Origin: Acanthochlamys bracteata
Taxonomy: Eukaryota; Streptophyta; Magnoliopsida; Pandanales; Velloziaceae
NCBI GenBank assembly: GCA_019914995.1
Contig: CM034126.1
Coordinates: 7,259,001 to 7,323,000 of the forward strand
Direction: 5' to 3'
DNA: 64,000 bases
Each line of letters opens with the position of its first letter. Positions within the stretch are counted from its first letter, which is position 1. A program made the position numbers and the translations under genes. Positions 12,012 to 22,000 of the stretch are shown piece after piece. The notes beneath the pieces are model-generated. The model was not told the origin of the DNA. It did not search any database and worked only from the letters and a program-made list of their open reading frames with translations.

Positions 12012-13511
12012 AGGTCCATAGGGAAGCGCCGCTCCAACACCCCCGACTCACCTAAGACTCCTGAGCCTACCATCACCATTGGAGAGGCCTTGCAAGCATC
12101 TTCCAGTGCACCATCCAATCAAACAGCAATAACGCTAAGAGAGAACCTTGTGTTGGAGGAAATAAGACGCATGTCATCCAACATAGAGAGGCTCACTCTG
12201 GCTGTACTTGCTAACCAAACCAGCAAGGAATAAGTACCACATAGGAAACCAACAACCCAAGTGAATCCCCTTGAGCAGAACATGCTTCAAGAGGGGACTT
12301 CCTCAGACATCCAACCAAATTACCCCACTGTTTCTACACTACAGTCCACCAATATACCCACAATTCCACACCAAGTACCACCTATCCAAAACAATACTGA
12401 CCAGCAATGGCTCCAAACAAACCAGCAACAAATACAATCTGCACCTACATCATCCAGATCAAATAATGCCTTTCGCATAAATGACCAATGCGAATCCTAT
12501 TGGCAGCAAACTCCATTAAGCCATACAAACCAACCCTTGTCAGGAACAGAAAAATACCACCACTCGAATTCATACCAGAGAGTTCAAGTATCTCAAAACC
12601 CAACACATCCAGCACTACAATCACATGACACCTATACTCAACCTTTTAAGGAGAGACACAAGTTTCCTTATTTTGATGGTAATGGGCCAAACGAGTGGTT
12701 ATACTCGGCGGAAAAATATTTCAAATTTTACAACACACCACTTTGGGATCGAGTGAGAATTACTGCAATGTATTTCCAGAACGAAGCTAATAGATGGTAC
12801 CAAAGCTTCGAGCGGGACAAACCCCAACACTCTTGGGAAGAATTTCGTGAAGCCTTACTAATGAGGTTCGGCTCTACTGCTTTCGGAAATCCTAGTTTCT
12901 CTTTGCAACAGTTGCGTCAAACTGGATCACTAGGAGAGTATTTGGCTGCTTTCGAAGACCTTCGAACGCAGCTACCCTCTACTTCGGAGCAAGACTTGGT
13001 GGGGAGGTTTTGTGGAGGACTTTCAAAGAAGCTCGCGATGGAAGTGATGGCAGCCAGACCTAAAGAGTTACAGATGGCATATATGTTGGCCAAGATGTTT
13101 GAACACAAGAATTCAGCAGAGTCATCCAGTCTACGTGCAGGAAGACACACACTAACTCGGCAATTCCAGCCATCTTCAAGTTACACGCAGACCTTGGGGC
13201 ATCATGCATCCAACACACAAGTAACAACTAGTCCAGCACTAAATACTCGATCCAAATCTTCAAATTTGTCAGTGACTGAGATCAACTCAAGGAGATCAAA
13301 GGGCCTATATTTCTATTGTGATGAGAGGTATGTACCTGGCCATAAGTGCACAACTCGTCTATATGCAATTGCAGTGAGCGAAGCTAACGAATTGGAAGGA
13401 GAAGATAGCGAGGAAGAACAAGATGCAGACGTGGAGGATGCCACGTTATCTCTCAAAGCGATGTGTGGCTTGACCGGACCCACGACATTACGTGTTGCCG
13501 GGAAAAATTAA
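12012..13511 (+). pseudogene. gag of Gypsy element 1, with in-frame stop
   Basis: Structural (capsid/nucleocapsid) polyprotein. One reading frame runs from just after the primer site to 13511, but a TAA at 12231-12233 splits it; the second part starts at ATG 12261. The Retrotrans_gag core spans about 12655-13110: FPYFDGNGPNEWLYSAEKY, ITAMYFQNEANRWYQSFERD, SWEEFREALLMRFG, DLVGRFCGGLSKKLAMEVMA. Near 13300-13345 the zinc knuckle is degraded: RRSKGLYFYCDERYVPGHKC has Tyr where the first Cys of the CX2C pair is expected. The frame ends at GKN*, where an extra A in a run of A residues shifts into the protease frame. Confidence 0.9.
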
Positions 13512-13640
13512 GAAACAAGAGGTCTTTATTTTAATCGATTCAGAAGCACCCATAACTTTATATCGATCGCCTTGTGAAGCACTTGAGGTTAAGCTCTTCA
13601 TCCGTAAGGGCCCTTAAGTAGAGAGCTTGCGGATGGGAGA
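13495..13640 (+). pseudogene. Frameshifted aspartic protease of Gypsy element 1
   Basis: The active-site region is present but spread over frames. One frame reads GKIKKQEVFILIDS and the next reads STHNFI; the expected Asp-Ser-Gly motif is broken by loss of one G in GATTCAGAAGC. A further frame reads DRLVKHLRLSSSSVRALK and hits TAG near 13618. At least three small indels lie in about 150 bp. No functional protease can be made from this copy. Confidence 0.85.
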
Positions 13641-16623
13641 CCACACTGTTGATGTCATATGCAAGCAAGTTCCACTAAATATTGGAAGAGTGGAATTAAT
13701 GGTGGATGTCTACCCTTTTCCTCTAGGGGGGATGGACTTAGTCCTAGGAATACAATGGTTAGAGGGCTTAGAGGAAGTGGTGAGCAATTGGCGCCAGTCG
13801 CAAATGAGGTTCATATTGAATGGCCAAGAGTGCACCCTACAAGGTGTCCGGGAAGCAGGAGTATCCAAGTTACATGTTCTTAGCTCTAAATCTTCCCTCT
13901 GTTCTATAAGACTTATGGCATCTGAGGCAACCGACGAGACTGCCCAAAAGGAAGAGGATGCGCTGCCAGCAGAGCTACAAAATCTTATAGAACAATACAC
14001 ATCAATCTTCAAACCAGTTTTGGGGATGCCTCCTCAACGTTCCCACGATCATGTCATTCCATTGCTGCCCGGAGCTGCACCAGCCAATGTAAGACCCTAC
14101 CGTTATCCCCATATCCAGAAAGCTGAGATAGAGAAGGCTGTATCGGATATGCTATCACAAGGGATCATCCAACCAAGCAGCTCAGCATTTTCCTCTCCAG
14201 TTTTGTTGGTTAAAAAGAAGGATGGATCTTGGCGTTTTTGTGTTGATTATAAAGCACTCAACGAGATCACCGTCAAGGATAAGTTTCCGATACCCATAAT
14301 TGATGAACTATTAGATGAGTTACATGGTGCTTGTTTCTTTTCTAAGCTGGACCTCAAGTCCGATTATCACCAGATTCGCGTGAAGAAGGAAGATGTCCAC
14401 AAGACGGCTTTTAGAACGCATGATGGGCACTATAAATTTTTGGTCATGCCCTTCGGCTTAACCAATGCTCCGGCAACCTTTCAATCCCTCATGAACGAGG
14501 TTTTTCGACCCTATCTTCGTAAATTTGTATTAGTTTTCTTTGACGATATTCTCATCTACAGCAGGACTTGGCAAGACCATTTGAATCACCTAGCCACGGT
14601 ATTTTCAGTCTTAAAGAAGGAGCAACTATATGCTAACTTGGCAAAGTGTCGTTTTGGGTGCAAGCAACTAGAGTACCTTGGTCATATTGTTTCCAAAGAT
14701 GGCATTGCAGCAGATCCTATGAAGATTAAGGCCATGACAGATTGGCCAGTGCCCAAATCGGCCACTGAACTTAGGGGATTCTTGGGCCTCACTGGTTATT
14801 ATCGGAGATTCGTCAAGAATTATGGAACGATAGTCGCTCCTTTGACTGCATTACTAAAAAAGGAGTCATTTCAATGGAATTCAGATTCAGGAGAGGCTTT
14901 TGAAACTTTGAAGAAGGCGATGACAGAAGCACCTGTTTTAGCTTCTCCTGATTTCAATGCAATATTTACCGTAGAAACAGATGCTTCAAATAAGGGACTT
15001 GGTGCTGTCCTCACACAACAGAATAAGCCTATAGCATTTTTCAGTAAGGCATTATCTTCCACCGCCCTCGCTAAATCGACTTATAAGAAGGAACTTATGG
15101 CTCTCGTTGTAGCAGTTCAAAAATGGAAACCATACTTGCTTGGCCAGCGATTCATTATCAAGACGGATCATTTGAGTTTGAAGTACCTCTTGGAACAACG
15201 CTTGTCAACCCCAGACCAGCACAGATGGTTGGTTAAACTCCTTGGATTTGATTATCAAATTGTTTACCGCTCAGGAGCTCAAAACGTAGTGGCGGATGCA
15301 CTTTCACGCAGACCCGAGGCTTCCTTGGCAGCTGTTTCAACACTCCAGTACTCATTCTGGGATGATTTTCACAAGGCTCAGCAGGAAGATCATTCTCTAA
15401 CAGAGCTATGTAAGGCAGCAGACAATGGCTCACATCCAGAATTGAAGGTGGTGGATGGGCTGCTCATGCGAAACGGAAAGCTATGGGTACCTAACAGCAG
15501 TTCCTTGCGCACACAACTACTGTTTGAGGCACATAATTCTGCTAAAGGGGGACACGGGGGACAGTTTCGCACCTTCAAAAGGTTAGCACAAAACTTTTAC
15601 TGGCCTGGTATGTCTAAAGACGTTCAACACTATATTGCAGCTTGTGTTGCTTGTGCTCGTGCCAAGACCGAGTCCCTTCGACCAGCAGGGCTCTTGCAAC
15701 CTTTACCAATACCCGATCAAATATGGTCGGATATTTCAATGGATTTCATAGAGGGTTTACCACCATCGGAAGGGAAGGATGTGATCTTCGTAGTGGTGGA
15801 TCGCCTATCCAACACCTTTTGGAAGGAATTGCATCGCTTTCAAGGCACCTCACTCTATCTGAGCACGACTTATCATCCTCAGACGGACGGACAAAGCGAA
15901 GTAGTGAATAGAGGGTTGGAATCGTATTTACGCTGCTTCGTAGGAGACCATCCCCGCAAGTGGATCAACTGGCTGCACTGGGCAGAGTATTCGTACAACA
16001 CCAGCGACTCACTCGGCCAGAGGACAACGCCCTTTGAAGCAGTTTACGGTAGACCACCACCTGCATTAGTTGCTTGGCCTGTAGGATCTCGGCCACTGGA
16101 TGAATTGGGCGAGCAGTTGCACAAACGGGATGACATCCTTAAGGAGCTGCGTTTCCATCTTGTGCGAGCTCAAAATAGGATGAAACAGCTGGCGGATAGT
16201 TACAGAAGGGAGAAATATTTTCAACCAGGGGACCAAGTACTGCTCAGATTACAGCCTTATCGTCAATCCTCAATAGCTGAACGAAGGAACCATAAGCTAA
16301 GGTATCGCTACCATGGGCCGTACTCCGTGCTCGAAGCTATTGGACCAGTAGCATATCGGCTGGCACTACCTTCAACATCCAAAATTCATCCAGTTTTTCA
16401 TGTATCCCAGCTTAAGGATGCTAAGCTCTTATCACAAAATTTGATTGGAAGAGCCATCATTGAAGCTCTACCCGAATACAGCCCCGAGGACGAGGCTGAA
16501 TCTCAAGGGAAAGGGAGTGATGCACTGGGCCAGGAAATTATGGGGCAGAACAGAGAAGGGCATTTACTTAGGAAGAGACAACGAAATCCCAGTTGCAGGA
16601 CTTGTCCCGGTTGCCAATCCTAA
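13627..16623 (+). CDS. pol of Gypsy element 1 (RT-RNase H-integrase, integrase deleted)
   Basis: Long open frame of 998 residues; the TTG start is just where the frame opens after the frameshifted protease. Reverse transcriptase: KKKDGSWRFCVDYKALN (about residues 197-213), FSKLDLKSDYHQI, MPFGLTNAPATFQ and catalytic FFDDILIYS. RNase H: acidic residues in VETDASNKGLGAVL, YKKELMALV, IKTDHLSL and VADALSRR. Integrase: zinc-binding His/His in HNSAKGGHGGQ and CVACARAK, then DFIEGLP with the first catalytic Asp. VVVDRLSN then jumps straight to TFWKELHRFQ, an in-frame loss of roughly 45 residues near 15810 that removes the second catalytic Asp (DRDP motif in relatives). Glu remains in TDGQSEVVNR. The GPY-like end HPVFHVSQLK is present. 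The last residues are encoded inside the 3' LTR. Confidence 0.93.
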   Translation: MRMGDHTVDVICKQVPLNIGRVELMVDVYPFPLGGMDLVLGIQWLEGLEEVVSNWRQSQMRFILNGQECTLQGVREAGVSKLHVLSSKSSLCSIRLMASEATDETAQKEEDALPAELQNLIEQYTSIFKPVLGMPPQRSHDHVIPLLPGAAPANVRPYRYPHIQKAEIEKAVSDMLSQGIIQPSSSAFSSPVLLVKKKDGSWRFCVDYKALNEITVKDKFPIPIIDELLDELHGACFFSKLDLKSDYHQIRVKKEDVHKTAFRTHDGHYKFLVMPFGLTNAPATFQSLMNEVFRPYLRKFVLVFFDDILIYSRTWQDHLNHLATVFSVLKKEQLYANLAKCRFGCKQLEYLGHIVSKDGIAADPMKIKAMTDWPVPKSATELRGFLGLTGYYRRFVKNYGTIVAPLTALLKKESFQWNSDSGEAFETLKKAMTEAPVLASPDFNAIFTVETDASNKGLGAVLTQQNKPIAFFSKALSSTALAKSTYKKELMALVVAVQKWKPYLLGQRFIIKTDHLSLKYLLEQRLSTPDQHRWLVKLLGFDYQIVYRSGAQNVVADALSRRPEASLAAVSTLQYSFWDDFHKAQQEDHSLTELCKAADNGSHPELKVVDGLLMRNGKLWVPNSSSLRTQLLFEAHNSAKGGHGGQFRTFKRLAQNFYWPGMSKDVQHYIAACVACARAKTESLRPAGLLQPLPIPDQIWSDISMDFIEGLPPSEGKDVIFVVVDRLSNTFWKELHRFQGTSLYLSTTYHPQTDGQSEVVNRGLESYLRCFVGDHPRKWINWLHWAEYSYNTSDSLGQRTTPFEAVYGRPPPALVAWPVGSRPLDELGEQLHKRDDILKELRFHLVRAQNRMKQLADSYRREKYFQPGDQVLLRLQPYRQSSIAERRNHKLRYRYHGPYSVLEAIGPVAYRLALPSTSKIHPVFHVSQLKDAKLLSQNLIGRAIIEALPEYSPEDEAESQGKGSDALGQEIMGQNREGHLLRKRQRNPSCRTCPGCQS
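16505..16517 (+). other. Polypurine tract of Gypsy element 1
   Basis: AAGGGAAAGGGAG directly precedes the 3' LTR start TGATGC; the usual plus-strand primer for LTR retrotransposon DNA synthesis. Confidence 0.85.
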
Positions 16624-16972
16624 CAGCTGGAGAAGCATCAGCCACCGGTTACAGATTTAGATGCATTAGTGTTGCTAAGAATCATTTAGCAACTAGTATT
16701 AGATGTTTAGAAGTGTTGCTGAGGTAGAGTTTCTGAAGGAGTCTAACTGTGGATAGCACAGTTAAAGCTAAGAGTCCTTTAAGTTTAGAAGTTCCTTGCA
16801 AGTGGAACTTTATTAGGCATAGGAGTTCTTTTGTAGAAGAACTCCTTGTTTAGCTATAAATAAGCATTGTAAGTCTCATTGGAGGGAGGGATTTATGCAT
16901 TAGCTATTTTCGAATTACAGTTTACTAGTTATTTTGTTACTTTTCACTTTTTTTTGTTGAGAAGGTGTATCA
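16518..16972 (+). repeat. 3' LTR of Gypsy element 1
   Basis: 455 bp, TGATGCACTGGGCC to AGGTGTATCA, followed by the target duplication caaat. The pol stop codon lies 106 bp inside it. Confidence 0.93.
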
Positions 16973-16977
16973 CAAAT

Positions 16978-18565
16978 TGCAAAACTTTTGCTCTTTTACA
17001 ACTTTCAGCACTAATAGTGGGAGTGGTTATAAATATGAAATTCTAATTTTGTTAAACATATACTTAAATTCTCTAATTAATTAAAGATAATTTAGTTAGA
17101 TCAATTTTGTACGTTTGAAATATCTAATAAGATATACAGTATTTGAAGAAATATTTAATTAAAAATTATATTAATGAAATTTCAAAAGTTTCACCTATAA
17201 GAGTACTTTTGAAACATGAACTGATTAAATTTCACTTTCATATTGAAGAAATCACTGGGATTATACAGTGTCTCATCAGTTGTAAATATTAGAAATCACT
17301 AGGATCATACAATTACATCGATAAATATTATAGATGCTGTAAGCTCCCGTTTCTAAATCGAAACATCAGACTTCATTGAAGTATCTCATCAGTTGCATTT
17401 TCAAACATTAGCAAATAGTCTGATCAGAGTTAAAACGTAAAAAGCTCTCACTGGAAATTTCTACCCAAGTCTATTCAGGTCTTTCTAAAAGTTGTACTCA
17501 CGGAGTAACGGAGCAATTTTCTTTATTCATGTCTTTTTAAAAATCGGGTTCCAAGTTTGGATTCTTTCCACGTTTGTAGCATCTTTTAAGAAAACTTGAA
17601 TTATACTGACTTTGAATGATCTGAACTGTTTTATGCAGATATTCTCCTTCGCTATCTATATTGATTTAAACACGTACGCTATAAACCAATCTGAAACCAA
17701 TTTGCAATTGCTACTTTTCCTTGAAAGTTAGGCATATATTTAAATGCAGTTAAGTTTTGAAATTAATTTTGAAGTGAATAGCAAGCCGGTAATCACTGAG
17801 AAGAGTGCGCCTTGCACCTTTAGAAACGAAGGAGATAACAGGTCTGTCAAAGATCTCAGAAACGATCACCAACAAGGCATTCACTATATACATTTTACAA
17901 TCACGGCATACATCATGGTACAATTTGGTCATCAAGAAACAATTTGTTTCCCACTAACTATTAACACTATTCTCTCATGTGGTTTGTGTATAGTCACAGT
18001 CTAAGCTGATCCTCATTCTCTCATGTGGTCGTGTATAGTCCAGCCTAAATACATCCTCATGTAGTAGCTAGGATCTCTAAGAAATTCTCAAATGAAAATT
18101 CCGATTACCAATTTAGTATGTAAATCAGGTAGGATGAATGCCTCCGTAACAGCTAGGATGAATTGCGTAAGAAAGTCCATGGACCATTTGACCTCCCTAA
18201 CCTGCATTGATCAGAATGCAACATGTGAGATTCTACGCATTGTTGCTGTAACCACATAGGATATGCAATAATGAACATATCTTTGACCTCATGCCTCCTT
18301 ACTCATAGCCTTCTCTATTACCTTAAATTTTTAATTCAATGAATTTCCATTGCTACTTAAATCTTAATACATTCAGGTTCAAAATACTCTAGAACTCCAA
18401 GTACCAACTTGCAGAATATATCAAAACCCAGTCCTTGGGTTTTGGCTTGTAACAACCATTATTTCAGAAAGTTCAATAAGTTATGGACGAATTAGATAGT
18501 TTCTTGGCTAGAGTACTTGGGTACCTTGTTATATTTTCCACAACTTAATTTGGTAGCAAGATTTA
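16978..18565. other. Intergenic AT-rich sequence with a small tandem duplication
   Basis: No gene recognised. At about 17967-18055 a stretch containing TTCTCTCATGTGGT and GTGTATAGTC is duplicated in tandem with a period near 50 bp. A minus-strand open frame at 17750-17935 has no family signature. This is the stretch downstream of the MATE gene where its usual last exon was sought and not found. Confidence 0.35.
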
Positions 18566-18860
18566 GGGCGTGTTTCAAACGCCCGTAACTTCACTTTCTC
18601 CGGCCAGATTTGGAGTTCCGAACAGTTCATATGTTTCAATTGTAAAAGAAACTCAGAACTCTATTTCTACATGCGGAACTCCAGTTCCAACTTTCTTATT
18701 TGCACACCTCCCAATACAATTATATCTTTCAATTTTCAACTTACTTTCAAAAACTCTTGAAACACAAACACTGAACTTCACTTTTAATTTATTTTTTAAG
18801 AAACTCTACTTTCTACTTTCAATTTCGCGAAACTCAGTTACGGACATTTGAAGCACGCCC
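18566..18860. mobile_element. Tourist-like (PIF/Harbinger-type) MITE
   Basis: 295 bp flanked by TTA on both sides (18563-18565 and 18861-18863). Ends are inverted repeats: GGGCGTGTTTCAAACGCC on the left, and on the right, read inward on the minus strand, GGGCGTGCTTCAAATGTC, each followed by CGTAAC. TTA duplication and GG-starting ends are typical of PIF/Harbinger MITEs. A 93-residue open frame fills it but has no signature and is probably chance. It lies about 160 bp past the MATE stop codon. Confidence 0.82.
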
Positions 18861-19018
18861 TTATTGAAAGGGTGCCTTGCAAGTAAAAAAGTTCTACAAG
18901 CACTTCATGAACCCAGATTTACATAATCCAAGGTCAACCAACATTAATTATTGATAGTACTCGCAGAGGATTTTGTCAACATGTTTAAGGCAAGCTTAGA
19001 ACTTACTGACACGTACCA

Positions 19019-22000
19019 CTACCAGTCACTGAAGAGGGAGTTGCAGAAAAAGGTTACATACCTCCAGAAACCAGCCAACATGCGCAAGCTCATGTAGATG
19101 CTCAAAGCGACCCATATTCCAATAAAACCAAATGCTGAGGGAAGAACAACTAAACAAAGGATACTAAAAACAGCCACTAGGATCTGAAGACAAAAATCAT
19201 CATATGAGCATGTGATGAAAAGGCAAAATTAGCTGCTAAATCTTGATCTTCTGTCTAACATTAACATAAAACGAATTTATTTCATACCATTGAATATGCA
19301 GAATAAGCATAATCTGATGCTCCATAGTTGATTCCATCAAAAACAAATGCCAATGCATTGATAGGTTGAGTGATTGCCACAAACTGAGAAATTTTAAAAT
19401 AATGCCCTTAAATGTGTTGACATAAATAATACAACTCTTATGAAAGACTTCTCTTCATGCATGCTAATCATAAAACTGTTCTCGACTACAAGGGCAACTT
19501 GTTTAATCAACAATACTTTTCCAAACATGAAAGATGCAAAAGATATTATCGCAAAATAGGTTGTCTATGAATGTTGCAAAAGCACAAAAGGGATTATCTA
19601 GCTCTTTGGAAACCTCAAGAGGTATTTTCTTACGTAAGAAAAGTTTGATAAATACCGGTATTCCAATATGAACGAAATGAAGTACATCTGCATCCTTAGT
19701 GAATAAATGAGCTGTACCTTGTAGGCTGATTCCAAGAATAAAGGATAAGGCCAAACCTAGAACCATGCCCAACTGGAGCAATTTTAAGAAAATAACCCAT
19801 TAGCTAAAGTACTGAGTGAAAAGTCCTACAGAGTAGGCAACCTCGTTCGAATAAGATACCTGCAGAACACGTGATGCTGCAGTTGTGGCCCTATAGTAAT
19901 CTTGTTTTGCAAATGAACTTGCAAGTATTGCCTGCAAGATCCTAACAGGATTACTTCCCGTATGTGCAATAATATTAACAGAATGGCTTTTTCCTTTTGA
20001 GGTTATTTTCAAATCTAATATTAGTAGCACTGATAAAAAGTGAAAATGAAATTAGATGAACAAAAAATGTGATAAGCTCCTAAGCTATAGATGATGTAGA
20101 AAAAAGCAAAGGAAAAGCAATGTCTTTATGGTATTGAAAATTTTGCAATTACCAAAGTCCACATGAATGCTACCTTGAAGCAGGAAGAAAAGTACAGTAA
20201 TCTCACCTGCCCAGCAACAGCCAAGCCATCAGCCAGAAGAGAAGTAGCCAACCAAATCTGCAAGCATATCTGGAAGGCTGCCATCAAGGTTGACCCTTGG
20301 CGTGCAGCCACCGACGCCGCTAGTGTCACACAGAATGTTACAGCTATCACCCTTGCAAGCAATAGGAAACCTGAACAAAGAACATTCATGCAATCCTTGA
20401 TCATTGATACTTCAATCAGCAGGAACGATACAAGAAATTACACAGTACAAAAGGACTGAAAATCAGAAACTATAGCAACACTGGATTTACAATTCACAAC
20501 TTTTGAATCTTTTTTTTCAATATAAAGTGCATGAATCACACGCTAATACAAAGAGATTTCAAAAACCAGTTCTAGGGTAATGCACAAACTTCAAAACAAG
20601 CGAATTAAAGAAAGAAGAACAAGCTACTTTCTCATTGTTCCCAAGTTGGAGAATCAAGTTGTTGAACTAACATCAAATTCTTTTCTTTTCAGGAGTTTCT
20701 AGACTATGTTGATGTCTATCATGAGGTTTTAGATGCAAATTTAGCAGAAATCTGGAAAATGTTCACTGGTTTGATGGAGATACAGGCAGAGAAGTACCAT
20801 TTTTCAGGAAACAACTGAATTGCATATCCTTGAGGCTTGGAGGTAGCACCTCCACTTGCTCTAGTAACCTCCACAGCAGGATCAATGCTATCAAGTATCT
20901 ATACAAAAGCAAGTTCCTTAGAATTACAGAAAAGTGAATGAAGTTTACTAGAATGAAAGTGCATAGAATGGAAATTATGAATCTAGAAAGTTCAGATAAA
21001 GCACTTACTGAGAAAGAACATGAGCAACAGCAGCACCACTTACACCGAAGCCGAAAACAAACATAAATATTGGGTCTAATACTATGTTTGTTGCATTTCC
21101 AACCACTGAATACCAAACAAATTAATGGTTATTGGTTACATACATTGACTACTTTGAAAACAAGTTTAGGAAGCAAAGATTGCTTTACCTATATACAAAA
21201 TGGATATGCAATTTTTGCTGAAAGAAAACGACAATTAAGAGCTTCAAGAAAATGATCAAATGAAGATTTAGATTGATAAGTAAATCAATCATATATTAGG
21301 ATAAATAAGAGAGTCGACTACAATAAGCTTAGAAGTTAAAACAGTCCACACCTAATAGTTGAGAGTTGGGAAAATAAGCAATTGCATATCGCAGCCATAC
21401 TAGCCTGACAAAATATAGAAATCTTGTTTGAAAACCACCATTGTCGCAGTTTAGAAATACATCTCAGACACCTCCACTACCCACTCTCCACTTCCCAATA
21501 ATATGCTTATCCTTCTAAATAATATTGCATCTCCATCAGATAACAATAGTAATAATTTTTCATAGCCATAACAATGATGATAAATTTATTATTGTTATTG
21601 TGATATTATGTCACGATCACTTGACAGAAGGACAAACTCTCATTCCTGGGGATAAGAAATAAGCATCCTGGAAAAGCATGAGAATGATATGTTGAAAGTT
21701 GTATAGAAACAAAGAGATACCACAGCTAGTTCTTTATTTCCTACCAGTAGCATATAACGGGGTTTTTGTATCCTTCATTCCTCGAAAAACCCCTTGCATT
21801 GCCAAAGAAAGAAGAACAGCAGGAGCACCAAGAGATCTTAATGTCAAGTACCGGCTTGCTGGAATCATCATGGGAGATTCCTGTGAATGTGCAAGTTTAC
21901 AAAACTAAAAGCTAGGTGACATCAGCTGCACTCTTACTAGAATAGAATAAATGAAACTAACAAAATAGATGAATGCTTATATTTTTCCAAGAATCACTAA

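Larger units (their letters stand above)
11538..16972 (+). mobile_element. Ty3/Gypsy LTR retrotransposon 1, defective
   Basis: Full-length Ty3/Gypsy element with domain order gag, protease, reverse transcriptase, RNase H, integrase. LTRs at 11538-11995 and 16518-16972 are near-identical over most of their length but differ by several substitutions and small indels around 11740-11800 versus 16718-16780, so the insertion is not recent. The 5-bp target duplication caaat lies at 11533-11537 and 16973-16977. The primer site follows the 5' LTR and a purine tract precedes the 3' LTR. Gag has a premature stop, protease is frameshifted and integrase has lost a catalytic Asp, so the copy cannot move by itself. 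No chromodomain is recognised between HPVFHVSQLK and the 3' LTR. The gag and pol sequence resemble Reina-type chromoviruses, but the lineage is my inference. Confidence 0.95.

Noticed and set aside
18570..18851. 93-residue frame filling the MITE
   Set aside because: Spans terminal repeat to terminal repeat and has no family features; treated as chance.
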